In this document: positions 12,201 through 21,779 of the stretch, one piece after another
How positions within the stretch are numbered: the first letter of the stretch is position 1
How the letters are laid out: each line of letters opens with the position of its first letter
Assembly: GCF_041734735.1 (NCBI RefSeq)
Contig: NC_134876.1
Coordinates: forward strand, 95,587,586-95,651,585
Source: Babylonia areolata
Lineage: Eukaryota > Mollusca > Gastropoda > Neogastropoda > Buccinidae
Direction of reading: 5' to 3'
Length of the DNA stretch: 64,000 nt
The notes under the pieces: model-generated
What the model saw: the letters and a program-made list of their open reading frames with translations, nothing else
The model's database searches: none
Told to the model about the DNA's origin: nothing
Position numbers and translations under genes: made by a program

Positions 12201-15200
12201 GCGGAACCATTAGAACCATTAGTGTTGCTGTGTTATTTTGCAGAACCATTATAAATATAACCATTAGTGTTGCTGTGTTATTGTGCAGAACCATTAGAAC
12301 CATTAGTGCTGCTGTGTTATTGTCCAGAACCATTAGAACAGTTAGTGTTGATGTGTTATTGTGCAGAACCATTAGTGTTGCTGTGTTATTGTGCTGAACC
12401 ATTGCTGGTGCTGTGTGATTGTGCAGAACCATCAGAAACATAAGTGTTGCTGTGTTATAGTGCAGAACCATTAAACCATTAGTGTTGCTGTGTTATTGTG
12501 CGGAACCATTAGACCATTAGTGTTGTGTTATTGTGCAGAACTCGTAGAACCATTAGTGTTGCTGTGTATTGTCCAGAATCATTAGTGTTGCTGTGTTATT
12601 GTGCAGAACCAGTAGAACCATTAGTGTTGCTGTGTTATTGCGCAGAACCATTAGACCAGTAGTGTTCCTGTGTTATTGAGCAGAACTGTTAGAACCATTA
12701 GTGTCTAGTGGTGATGTGCTATTGTGCAGAACCATTAGTGGTGCTGTGTTATTGTTCAGAACCATTAGAACCATTAGTGTTGCTGTGTTATTGTTCAGAA
12801 CCATTAGAACCATTAGTGTTGCTGTATTATTGTTCAGAACCGTTAGTGGTGCTGTGTTATTGTGCAGAACCATTAGAACCATTAATGTTGCTGTGTTATT
12901 GTTCAGAACCATTAGTGGTGCTGTGTTATTGTGCAGAACCAGTAGAACCATTAGTGTTGCTGTGTTATTGTTCAGAAACATTAGTGTTGCTGTGTTATTG
13001 TTCAGAACCATTAGTGGTGCTGTGTTATTGTGCAGAACCATTAGAACCATTAGTGTTGCTGTGTTATTGTTCAGAACCATTAGTGGTGCTGTGTTATTGT
13101 GCAGAACCATTAGAACCATTAGTGTTGCTGTGTTATTGTTCAAAACCATTAGTGTTGCTGTGTTATTGTTCAGAACCATTAGTGTTGCTGTGTTATTGTG
13201 CAGAACCATTAGTGTTGCTGTGTTATCGTGCAGAACCCTCTGAAAATGCCCAGAAGTCTGGTGCCCACAATCCAGAAAGCGCCAGAATATAAACCACGGT
13301 CAGAAAATCCTCAGCGGACCTGGAGGGGGCATTTGGTCGGGGCCCACTGGGAATTCAGTGTGAGTTGGCAGCCACATACTGATTGGTGACACACAAACAT
13401 GTGCGCGCACACACACTTACACGCTCACACACACACACACACTCACATTACATTTCCAAACATTGGTGATGTCAGTATGATTAGTAGTAGTAGTAATCAT
13501 GTATTCTTTTCCAATTTTTATTCTTCTTATGATTATTATCATTATTGATAACTATATAGCACTTGTCTTTGGTCAGAGACTAAACTCCAAGCACTTTGCA
13601 TACAGTTTGGAGTTGTTTGCACAACAGGCTGCTGACATGGGTAGAGCCAACCAACAGTTGTCTTCAAAAGCCCATCCTTCGTTTTCTGTGTCATTCAGTA
13701 ACAACTTCGGTAGAGCCAGCCAACAGCTGCCTTTAAGAAGTCCATCCATCGTTTCCTGTGTCATTCAGCAAGGCTCCATTTATGTGCATGCACAAACATG
13801 TATATTCAGGGATTTGAGAGCTTCGCAGATATGCACAAATGTGCTTTTCCATTTCATTAGAAAAACAAAATAAACAGCTAAAAAAACTGTCACCAGCTGC
13901 CGTGGCGAAGTGGTTAGAAAAAAAAAAAAAAAAAATGGGTGGTGTTGTGCTGTGTCTATGCATCCTTTTTGGGAAGAGCAGCCCAAAATTGAAGACAGAG
14001 TAATGTGTTGTGACGAAAAGTATTACAATACAATACAATGCAATGCAATACAATACAATGCAATGCAATACAATACAATACAATACATTACACTTCAATA
14101 CAATGTTATCTTCATGAACTCAGAAAGCAGTGTGCTCTTTCAGCCATACAGAGTGAGAGAGGAGGATGTGGAGGAGAAAGAAGCAGGAATGGTGGATGGA
14201 TCTGTCCAATCGTATGGATCAGAGGACAGATGCAGCCATTGTTCTCCTCACAGCCACACTGAAGCTGACTCTGACCTGGATACTGAAGGTCACACTGACC
14301 TGGACACGGGAGGTCACACTGACCTGGACACTACTTGTGGACGAAGCTTGGAGGGGGAGGGAGGAGAGGAGTGTGAAGAAGACGGTGGGTGTGGTTGAGA
14401 GTGCAGCACTCTTTTGTCGCTTGGTGTGAGTCTGTAATGTCATCTTGACGTCTGATGTGTGTTGTCAGATGATAGTGTGTGTCATAATATCATCTTCACA
14501 TCTGATGTGTGTTGTCAGATGATAGTGTGTGTCTTTGATGTCATCTTCATGTCTAATGTGTGTCGTCAGATGATAGTGTGTGTCATAATGTCATCTTCAC
14601 ATCTGATGTGTGTTTTGAGATGATGATGTGTGTGTCTTTGATGACATCTTTATGTTTGATGTGTGAGACGATAGTATGTGTCTGTAATGTGTTCTTTGTG
14701 TCTGATATGTGTTGTCAGATGATAGTGTGTGTCTGCAAAGTCATCTTTTTGTCTGATGTGTTTTTTCAGATGATAGTGTGTGTCTGTGATGTCATCTTCA
14801 CATCTGATGTGTGTTGCCAGATGATAGTTTGTGTTTGTAATGTCATCTCTGTGTCTGATGTGTGTTGCCAGATGATAGTGTGTGTCTGGAATATCGTCTT
14901 CACATCTGATGTGTGTTGTGAGATGATGGTGTGTGTCTATAATGTCATCTTCATGTCTGATGTGTGTTGTCAGATGATAGTGTGTGTCGTAATGTCATCT
15001 TCACGTCTGCTGTGTGTTGTGATATGATAATATGTGTCTATAATGTCATCTTCACATCTGATGTATGTTATCAGATGATAGTGTGTGTCTGTAATGTCAT
15101 CTTCACATTTGATGTGTGTTGTGAGATGATAGTGTGTGTCTTTGATGTCATCTTTATGTCTGATGTGTGAGACGATAGTGTGTGTCTGTAATGTGTTCTT

Positions 15201-18200
15201 TGTTTATGAAATGTGTTGTCAGATGATAGTGTGTCTGTAATGTCTTCTTCATGTCTAATGTGTGTTGTCAGATGATAGTGTGTGTCATGTCCAAGAATGA
15301 GTCTCTGCAGAGCATGTCCTCCGTGTTGGTTGGCACAACAATAGCTTGTAGTCTGGAGAGGGGAAGATGCTGCTATGCAATGCAGTGAGAGGTCACCAGT
15401 CCTCTTCAATGTCACTACGGAAATGAACAACCTCATGCTGGTCTGTTTGCTGCAGAGGCTTCAAGTTCGCATGGCTGAATGCCGCTCCATTTCATTTGAG
15501 GTAGTTCTTCATAGTGTCCTTATCCCTTAGAGGCTTCAAGCTCGCATGGCTGAATGCCGCTCCATTTCATTTGAGGTAGTTCTTCATAGTGTCCTTATCC
15601 CTTAGAGGCTTCAAGCTCGCATGGCTGAATGCCGCTCCATTTCATTTGAGGTAGTTCTTCATAGTGTCCTTATCCCTTAGAGGCTTCAAGCTCGCATGGC
15701 TGAATGCCGCTCCATTTCATTTGAGGTAGTTCTTCATAGTGTCCTTATCCCTTAGAGGCTTCAGGCTCGCATGGCTGAATGCCGCTCCATTTCATTTGAG
15801 GTAGTTCTTCATAGTGTCCTTATCCCTTAGAGGCTTCAAGCTCGCATGGCTGAATGCCGCTCCATTTCATTTGAGGTAGTTCTTCAGAGTGTCCTTATCC
15901 CTTAGAGGCTTCAAGCTCGCATGGCTGAATGCCACTCCATTTCATTTGAGGTAATTCTTCAGGGTGTCCTTATCCCGCAGTTTGGGACTTCCCTGTCTGT
16001 GTGAGGCTTCCTGTGGCTGACCTTACATCAGCTGTCTGGGTGTGTGACTGTTGTCCATTCTGATGACAAGGCCAGTCCAGCATCACTGAGCCTTCTGCAG
16101 AATCAACCAAGTATCTGTTGGGTCAGCTGTGTCCAGCACCTCATGGTAAGTGACATGATCCTGTGCAGCACCTGTTGGTCACTGATGATCCTGTGCAGCA
16201 CCTGTTGGTCAGTGACATGATCCTGTGCAGCACCTGTTGTTCAGTGATGATCCTGTGCAGCACCTGTTGTTCAGTGACTGATGATCCTGTGCAGCAACTG
16301 TTGGTCAGTCACTGATGATTCTGTGCAGCACCTGTTGGTCATTGGTGATCCTGTGCAACACCTGTTGGTCAGTGATCTGGTGTGGACCAGTTCCAGCTGC
16401 TTTGTGTGCTGACGACAGGTCAATGTTTCACATCCAGTGAAGAAACAACAGCCATGTACTAATGTAGACCTCGATCTGTGCCCACAGAAACAACAGCCAT
16501 GTACTAATGTAGACCTCGATCTGTGCCCACAGAAACAACAGCCATGTACTAATGTAGACCTCGATCTGTGGCCACAGAAACAGCAGCCCTGTACTAATGT
16601 AGACCTCGATCTGTGGCCACAGAAACAACAGCCCTGTACTAATGTAGACCTCGATCTGTGCCCACAGAAACAGCAGCCCTGTACTAATGTAGACCTTGAT
16701 CTGTGCCCATAGTCTGATGTCTTTCTACTGGAGGACATTCACATTATCTTCTCAGTACTTGGCTGACTTTGTTAGAGACCTGAAAAACACCCCTGTGTTT
16801 GGTGGGCTGTGAAAACATCAATTAATGATCCCATGGTGTTGTGTTAATGATTCGATGGTGTTGCCGTCTGTGTTAATGATTCCGTGGTGTGTTGTTGATT
16901 CCATGGTGTGCTAATGATTCCATGGTGTTGTGTTAATAATTCCATGGTGTTGTGCTAATGATTCCATGGTGTTGTGTTAATGATTCCATGGTGTGTTAAT
17001 GATTCCATGGTGTTTTAATGATTCCATGTCGTTGTGTTACTGATTCCATGGTGTTGTGTTAATTCCACGGTGTTGTGTTAATGATTCCATGGTGTTGCCC
17101 TGTGTGTTAATGATTCCACGGTGTTGCCCTGTGTGTTAATGATTCCATGGTGTTGTGTTAATGATTCCATGATGCTGCCCTGTGTGTTAATGATTCCATG
17201 GTGTTGCCCTGTGTGTTAATGATTCCGTGGTGTTGCCCTGTGTGTTAATGATTCCAACCTCCAGGTCCTAGAGAGGAGCGGCCTGCCCAGCATCGAAAGC
17301 CTGTTGATCCAGTGCCAGCTACGCTGGACAGGACACGTCCGCATAACAGACAGCAAGATCCCGTAGATGCTCTTGTGTGGCCAGCTGAAGGAAGGCAACC
17401 ACAAACTTGGAAGACCCTGTAAGCGCTTCAAGGACACCTTGAAGACAAACCTCAAAGCCTGTCACACAGACATCACTTCCTGGGAAACTGATGCCCTTGA
17501 CCGCTCTCGCTGGAGGATGCTCTAGTGGCAAAAAGACGTTTGAAAACAAGAGAATGCTGGCTATTAAGGAGAAGCGTGAGTGAAGGAAGCAGGGCTCAAC
17601 TTCTGGACACACACTGACAGATAAGCCTGCCTGCCTACTCATCCGTCGGTCTGACAGGAGACTCCAACAACATACCGTAAAGTTTGGTCTATAAGCCATG
17701 ACTTTTTATCCCAACTTCAACCTCTGCGGCTTATACAATGATGTGGCTTATTTGCGGATTTTAACGATCTCGGGAGTGTCACGTTCTCGTCTGTTCTTAG
17801 CTGCCCTTCAACTCACCAAAATCATGATTTCTGTCCATGAATTTTTGGATGAGCTTCAGGATAGTGTGCTAACTGTTCATGTTTTATAAATCAAATCCGC
17901 ACACATTAAAGCCTTCAGATCAGCATTCAGTTCTACTCTGCTCAAGCATACACCCCCATCATGCTGAAAACGCGACGTTATGCCTATGATGCAGCCTTCA
18001 AATTGAAGGCGATCGACCTAGCAGATGACAGTGCAAGCGACGAACCAAGCGACGAACCTCCACCTTCATGTTCCTGAAGTAAAAGCGAGGCTAAGTCAGT
18101 GACAAGATGGCGGAGGAAGCTGTGCTGGTTCCCTTCAACTGGGACAGTGAAGACGAAGATTTTTGTGGATTCAGTGAGCAGGATGACGTTGAATAAATGT

Positions 18201-20678
18201 GACTATCCCTAAATTATGGGTCTTATTTTCGTTGTGTTTATTTATTATTTTTTTGTGGCACTAGCAGTATTTTCGCTTGCTTTTCTTTGTGTTGTTCCCG
18301 CTTATGTTTATTTCATAACCTACAGTATCAACAGCTTTTCTTAGTATCAGTTTGTGTTCTGGTACCGGAAATAAGTGCGGCTTATAAACCGGTGCGGCTT
18401 ATGTATGTATAAAGTTCAATTTTTTCCAAAATTTAGTGGGTGCGGCTTATATACCAGTGCGCTCAACAGACCAACCTTTACGGTAATGATTCCATGGTGT
18501 TGTGTTAATGATTCCATGATGTTGCCCTGTGTGTTTATGATTCCATGGTGTTGCCCTGTGTGTTAATGATTCCATGGTGTTGTGTTAATGATTCCATGGT
18601 GGTGGAACCTCACGTGTTGTGTTAATGATTCCATGGTGGTGTGTTAATGTGTTAATGATTCCATGATGTTGTGTTAATGTTTCCATGATGTTGCTGTGTG
18701 TGTTAATGATTCCATGGTGTTGCCCTGTGTGTGCAGTTCCTTCATCAGAGGAAGACAGATCAGAGGAGGCCCCCTGTGTCCTGCCCCCCTACACACCTTA
18801 CACACTTGTAGGGCTGGAAGAGGAAGAGAACTGGGATGAGGAGTGTGACCGTCAGTGTCAGTTTGACAGTGAATACTGTGCCAGATTGTCTGTGCATATA
18901 ATGTCATTTTTTATGTGTCTGTGAATAGTGTCATTTTGTCTGTGAATATAGTATCATTTTGTTTATGAATATTGTGTCATTTTGTGAATGTAGTGGCAGA
19001 TTGCCAGCAAATATATTGTCAGTCTGTCAGGGAATATAGTGTCAGTTTGTCAGTGAATATAATCAGTTTGTTAATTAAGATAGGAAGTTTTAGTTTGTCA
19101 GTCAGTGAATATAGTCAGTTTGTCAATTAATGTCTGGAGTTTCAGTTTGTCAGTAAATACAGGTAACTCGTCAGCAAATACAGTGTCAGTTTATCAGTGA
19201 ATATAGTCTCGTCAGTGAATATAGTGTCAGTTTGTCAATGAATATAGTGCGAGTTTGTTTTACAGATCACAACAGGTTGTGTTGTCACCTCACAGACACC
19301 TGGTTGTTATGTTGTCACTTTACAGACACCTGGTTGTCATGTTGTCACCTCACAGACACCTCGTTGTCATGTTGTCACCTCACAGACATCTGGCTATCAT
19401 GTTGTCACTTCACAGACACCTAGTTGTCATGTTGTTACTTTACACACACCTGGTTGTCATGTTGTCACTTCAAACACCTGGTTGTCATGTTGTCACCTCA
19501 CAGACACCTGGTTGTCATGTTGTCACCTCACAGACATCTGGTTATCATGTTGTCACTTCACAGACACCTAGTTGTCATGTTGTTACTTTACACACACCTG
19601 GTTGTCATGTTGTCACTTCAAACACGTGGTTGTCATGTTGTCACCTCACAAACACCTGGTTATCATGTTGTCACTTCACAGACACCTAGTTGTCATGTTG
19701 TTACTTAACACACATCTGGTTGTCTTGTTGTCACTTCAAACACCTGGTTGTCATGTTGTCACCTCACAAACACCTGGTTGTTGTCACTTTACACACACCT
19801 GGTTCTTATGTTATCACTTTATAGACACCTGGTTGTTGTGTTGTCACTTCACACACACCTGGTTGTTATGTTGTCACTTTACAGACACCTTGTAATGTTA
19901 TCACTTTACAGACACCTGGTTGTTGTGTTGTCACTTCACACATACCTGGTTGTTATGTTGTCACTTTACAGACACCTGGTTGTTATGTTGTCACCTCACA
20001 GACACCCGGTTGTCATGTTGTCATCTCACTCACGCCTGGTTGTCATGCTGTCACCTCACAGACACCTGGTTGTTATGTTGTCACCTCACAGACACCTGGT
20101 TTTCATGTTGTCACCACACAGATACCTGGTTGTCAGGTTGTCACCTCACAGACACCTGGTTGTCATGTCACCCTACAGGTGTAGAGGGGCCCAGCTATGC
20201 CAGTGTCCACAACAGCCAGAGGATGTTCTGCCATCCGTCCTTCTACCTGTGTCCCTGCGACCAGCATGTGCCCTGCCTGGTGAGGCAGAAAAATCGGTCC
20301 GCTTCCCCGGCCCCTCAGGAAGGACAGTTCACTGATGCTGACTCACCAACAGGGGCTGAGGACTCACCAGCAGGGGCTGCTGACTCACCAACAGGTATTA
20401 AGGACTCACCAGCAGGTGCTGATGACTCACCAACAGGGGCTGATGGGGCTCATGCACCCATAGCTGACCGGACACTGCCCATAGCTGACACTGAAAGTGC
20501 ACAGACCAGCAGTGTTGCCGTGCAAACAGAAAAGAATGCCTCCCGCAGCAAACCACAGCCCAGTGGGTGGGTGTGGACACCCTTTGACCTCCACGCCCCC
20601 AACATCACTCGCCCCAAGTACGATGATCCATCCTTCACGGAACCCAAGGTTGTGCTGGGACAGTTTGGCCAGTTCTGA
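2113..20678 (+). CDS. Gene 1 (whole span): leucine-rich-repeat protein, seven coding exons
   Basis: Joining 2113-3201, 6215-6494, 8069-8217, 10250-10381, 14144-14384, 18737-18850 (or 18868) and 20179-20678 gives one frame of 834 (or 840) residues. Every junction has GT-AG and matching phase (0, 1, 0, 0, 1, 1). Residues 1-93 are a tandem repeat. About 108-550 hold roughly 17 LRRs of about 23 residues with the pattern LxxLPxxFGxLxxLxxLxLxxNxL, as in SHOC2, Erbin and plant PIRL proteins. About 551-670 is an acidic Ser/Glu/Asp-rich linker, and the tail is Cys- then Pro/Ser/Ala-rich and ends GQFGQF. No signal peptide or membrane segment is visible, so a cytoplasmic binding scaffold is likely. I do not recognise an orthologue. 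At least one 5' non-coding exon should lie upstream, because exon 1 starts at an acceptor. Poly(A) signals lie near 22368-22508. Confidence 0.85.
3413..3895 (+). mobile_element. Truncated mariner-type DNA transposon (5' end and transposase N terminus)
   Basis: The sequence gagggtcattcaataaataa near 3411-3430 looks like a mariner terminal inverted repeat. A transposase start ATG at 3574 reads MADQEACSRIEQRSVIKFL; the frame then shifts by one at the run of A near 3707-3714. It continues as VYKWAKLFKEGRSSVEDED and RPGRPTEVRSPEVIESVNDL, the helix-turn-helix and linker of mariner transposases. Similarity stops near 3895 at a short TA run, with no catalytic domain and no 3' repeat. It is a dead fragment in intron 1 of gene 1. 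Confidence 0.8.
3998..6214. other. Rest of gene 1 intron 1, no gene seen
   Basis: AT-rich, with no coding segment on either strand. About 5300-5500 and 5505-5700 look like two diverged copies of one block (both contain tggcgtacaa or tggcgtacac followed by catgtgtggcag). The intron ends at acceptor AG 6213-6214. Confidence 0.6.
6215..6494 (+). CDS. Gene 1 exon 2: LRRs
   Basis: Starts in phase 0 directly after AG, so FGK of exon 1 joins VCKKLRHLDLSGSNL, a perfect LRR register. It carries LTKLPESFGELESLEWL, LHTLPNSFPHLSHLTML and LQFLPDQFGSLCSLEYLDL. Between the first two repeats is an irregular stretch of about 17 residues (SPLDLLERKPDLING). The exon ends at 6494 with one base left over, followed by donor gtagtg. 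Confidence 0.9.
6495..7545. repeat. Minisatellite starting at the exon 2 donor
   Basis: About 16 units of about 62 bp. The junction itself (gatttag then gtagtgtggtttgtggagct) is the first unit, and later units read gactgag then gtagagtgtgctttgtggag. Each unit also contains a pyrimidine-poor acceptor-like tgctctgtgcag or tctgtgtacag, then 13 bp, then the gag/gtagag donor-like step. Confidence 0.95.
7546..8068. other. Rest of intron 2, no gene seen
   Basis: Contains a T run at 7575-7596 and otherwise unremarkable AT-rich DNA. It ends at acceptor tgttccag (AG 8067-8068). Confidence 0.6.
8069..8217 (+). CDS. Gene 1 exon 3: LRRs
   Basis: The first two bases GT complete the G left by exon 2 (Gly), giving LDLGHNMLYELPESFGQL and then LQLLPSSFGQLSNLEEL. 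It ends DYNE at 8217 in phase 0, with donor gtgagc. The final 44 bases are present a second time at 8807-8850. Confidence 0.9.
8218..9490. repeat. Minisatellite starting at the exon 3 donor, with a higher-order duplication
   Basis: Units of about 22-27 bp with core gacttcagtgaggtgaactg, each holding a gag/gtgaac step like the real donor gag/gtgagc. The array begins at the first intronic base. Near 8807-8850 the last 44 bases of exon 3 and their donor recur, offset 633 bp, followed by a second copy of the array with the same variants in the same order. Confidence 0.95.
9519..10249. repeat. Array of mini-exon-like units ending at the exon 4 acceptor
   Basis: About 12 units of about 58-61 bp precede the real exon 4. 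Each holds gtgtgacag (identical to the true acceptor), then 27 bp matching the first 27 bases of exon 4 (ctggcagagctccctgagtc and seven more), then gtgtagag, which after ttccag is a good donor. In the true exon the same 27 bases continue into gccctcacc. Confidence 0.95.
10250..10381 (+). CDS. Gene 1 exon 4: last LRRs
   Basis: Phase 0 at both ends, 44 codons. It joins DYNE to LAELPESFQALTQLMVL, restoring the LRR register, then DLYQNRLTQLPPFLHTF, and ends LLDLDL before donor gtaacc. The choice of 10250 as start rests on the LRR register, because identical acceptor sequences occur about every 60 bp upstream. Confidence 0.85.
10420..13235. repeat. Large minisatellite in intron 4
   Basis: Roughly 65-70 units of 38-50 bp with core gtgttgctgtgttattgtgc followed by agaaccattagaaccatta. 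Every unit carries an acceptor-like ttattgtgcag. It begins about 40 bp after the exon 4 donor. Open frames of up to 348 codons on both strands are periodic and not coding. Confidence 0.95.
13236..14143. other. Rest of intron 4: short repeats and SINE-like pieces
   Basis: Holds a CA-rich run at 13399-13446, two about 66-bp copies at 13640-13775 (both contain gtagagccaaccaacag or gtagagccagccaacag), a possible SINE head at 13895-13917 (ccgtggcgaagtggttag then an A run), and an ACAATGCA-type repeat at 14025-14105. The intron ends at acceptor tgctctttcag (AG 14142-14143). Confidence 0.6.
14144..14384 (+). CDS. Gene 1 exon 5: acidic linker
   Basis: Starts in phase 0 with PYRVREEDVEEKEAG and leaves one base at 14384 before donor gtgggt. 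It is rich in Glu, Asp, Ser and His, with SEDRCSHCSPHSH. A 27-bp coding repeat (LDTEGHTD, LDTGGHTD, LDTT) is followed by LEGEGGEECEEDG. It looks disordered, with no recognised domain. Phase continuity with exons 4 and 6 supports it. Confidence 0.75.
14425..15290. repeat. Minisatellite in intron 5
   Basis: About 15 units of about 57-60 bp with core gtgttgtcagatgatagtgt and gtcatcttcacatctgatgt. It begins about 40 bp after the exon 5 donor. Confidence 0.95.
15455..15985. repeat. 75-bp tandem repeat in intron 5
   Basis: About seven nearly identical copies with core gaggcttcaagctcgcatgg and catttcatttgaggtagttc. High identity suggests recent expansion or homogenisation. Confidence 0.95.
16150..16380. 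repeat. About 30-bp tandem repeat in intron 5
   Basis: Core gatcctgtgcagcacctgtt with short length variants, about eight copies. Confidence 0.9.
16437..16712. repeat. 45-bp tandem repeat, open on both strands
   Basis: Six copies with cores aaacaacagccatgtactaa and tgtagacctcgatctgtgcc. Because 45 is a multiple of three the array reads as six copies of a 15-residue unit (CTNVDLDLCPQKQQP). No splice sites of the right phase tie it to gene 1. Confidence 0.9.
16815..17252. repeat. Minisatellite in intron 5, left part
   Basis: Units of about 19-35 bp with core ttaatgattccatggtgttg and optional ccctgtgtg. The same array resumes at 18486, so it was interrupted by the LINE 3' end and the pogo-like element. 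Confidence 0.9.
17253..17672 (+). mobile_element. LINE 3' fragment (C-terminal end of the polyprotein)
   Basis: Translates to VLERSGLPSIESLLIQCQLRW, then TGHVRITDSKIP, a stop, and LLCGQLKEGNHKLGRPCKRF, DTLKTNLKACHTDITSWET and DRSRWRML. This block follows the reverse transcriptase in many animal RTE/CR1-like LINEs. Several in-frame stops make it dead. It is inserted into the ttaatgattcc array in the same orientation as gene 1. Confidence 0.75.
17675..18483. mobile_element. Non-autonomous pogo/Tigger-like DNA transposon with TA target duplication
   Basis: Both ends carry the inverted repeat ccgtaaag(t/g)ttggtct, and TA flanks both sides (17673-17674 and 18484-18485). Inside, near 17960-18077, a short frame reads MLKTRRYAYDAAFKLKAIDL, resembling the N-terminal DNA-binding helix of pogo/CENP-B-type transposases, then stops. 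No catalytic region is present. It sits against the LINE fragment and splits the same minisatellite. Confidence 0.65.
18486..18728. repeat. Minisatellite up to the exon 6 acceptor, right part
   Basis: Continuation of the array at 16815-17252. The last unit, tgttgccctgtgtgtgcag, supplies the pyrimidine tract and acceptor of exon 6. Confidence 0.9.
18737..18850 (+). CDS. Gene 1 exon 6: acidic linker (end at 18850 or 18868)
   Basis: After AG 18735-18736 the bases TT complete the G of exon 5 to give Val, then PSSEEDRSEEAPCVLPPYTP and LVGLEEEENWDEECD. Two donors give the same phase: GACC/gtcagt at 18850 and GACA/gtgaat at 18868. The first joins CDR to VEGPSY, the second CDRQCQFDS to VEGPSY. I cannot choose from sequence alone. 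Confidence 0.75.
18855..19262. repeat. Minisatellite starting at the exon 6 donor
   Basis: Irregular units of about 25-35 bp with core gtcagtttgtcagtgaatat. This resembles the end of exon 6 itself (gtcagtttgacagtgaatac), so the exon/donor sequence appears to be the founder unit. Confidence 0.85.
19263..20178. repeat. 30-bp minisatellite ending at the exon 7 acceptor
   Basis: About 30 units with core acacctggttgtcatgttgt then cacctcacag. The real acceptor (caccctacag at 20169-20178) is the 3' edge of the last unit, so every unit carries an acceptor-like cacag. Confidence 0.95.
20179..20678 (+). CDS. Gene 1 exon 7: C-terminal tail and stop
   Basis: The first bases GT complete the codon from exon 6. 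The exon reads VEGPSYASVHNSQRMFCHPS, then a Cys-rich CPCDQHVPCLVRQ. A 7-residue repeat (DSPTGAE, DSPAGAA, DSPTGIK, DSPAGAD, DSPTGAD) follows at about 20340-20445. The tail ends GWVWTPFDLHAPNITRPKYD, DPSFTEP and GQFGQF, with the TGA at 20676-20678. The non-repetitive, aromatic-rich end looks like a conserved motif, but I do not know its family. Confidence 0.8.
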
Positions 20679-20724
20679 CCACGATCAGTTCTTAGGTTTT
20701 GTCCTCCACTGTGTCTGCCTGTAG

Positions 20725-20782
20725 GGATGTGTGTGTATGTGTATGTGTGTGTTGGTTTTTGTCCTTTCCGGTCTGTCTCTAG

Positions 20783-20820
<38 letters not shown>

Positions 20821-20840
20821 GTTTTTTCCCTTCCCTGTCT

Positions 20841-20882
<42 letters not shown>

Positions 20883-20980
20883 GTTTTTGTCCTTCCCTGT
20901 CTGTCTCTAGGTTTGTGTGTGTGTACGTGTGTGTGTGTGTGTGTGTGTTAGTTTTTGTCCTCCACTGTCTATCTCTAGGG

Positions 20981-21012
<32 letters not shown>

Positions 21013-21322
21013 TAGTTTCTGTCCTCCACTATCTCTAGGTGGTTGTGTGTGTGTGTGGGCGTGTGTGTCAGTTTGTCCTCCACCCATCTATTTCTAAGTT
21101 TATGTGTGTGTGAGAGAGAGAGAGTTTTTGTCCTTCCCTGTCTATCTCTAGGTTTGTGTGTGTGTGTGTGTGTGTGGTGTCTATCTCTAGGTGGTTTTGT
21201 GTGTGTGTGTGTGCAGGTGTGTGTGTGTGTGTTAGTTTTTATCATCTACTGTCTACCTGTTGGGATGTGTGTGTGTGTGTGTGTGCGTGTTAGTTTTTGT
21301 CATCTACTGTATAACTGTGGGG

Positions 21323-21362
<40 letters not shown>

Positions 21363-21399
21363 GTTTTCGTCCTTCCCTGTCTATCTCTAGGTTTGTGTG

Positions 21400-21434
<35 letters not shown>

Positions 21435-21461
21435 TCATCTGCTGTCTACCTGTGGGGATGT

Positions 21462-21493
<32 letters not shown>

Positions 21494-21530
21494 TTGTCAT
21501 CTACTGTATAACTGTGGGGATGTGTGTGTG
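20725..21530. repeat. GT-rich minisatellite
   Basis: Units of about 60-90 bp, each with a long (GT)n run and ttagtttttgtccttccctg, then tctctag before the next GT run. All open frames here are GT or CA artefacts. Confidence 0.95.
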
Positions 21531-21779
21531 TGTTAGATTTTGTCATCAGCTGTTTACCTGTGGGGATGTGTGTGGATTTTATTGGCCAGTTCTGACACCT
21601 GTCATGTGGTGGTTTTTGTCATTTGCTTCTACTGCTTTGTTGTTTTCCTTATGATTCTCTGTGTGTCTGTGTGTGAAATGTAAGATCGCATTCTTTTGTC
21701 TGCCTAACTAAACTTGTGTTGTGGTCTCTTCTAAGTTAGAGAAATGTGTTATAGACTGGGTACATTTTTATATTATAAT

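Noticed and set aside
10695-13292. Open frames up to 348 codons on both strands (LLCYCAEPL and MVLHNNTATL repeats)
   Set aside because: They are frame readings of a tandem repeat, open on both strands at once, with no splice or start context.
20725-21654. Cysteine/valine-rich peptides from GT runs
   Set aside because: Pure dinucleotide translation (CVCV); also at 1535-2091, 44440-45266 and 53390-54514.
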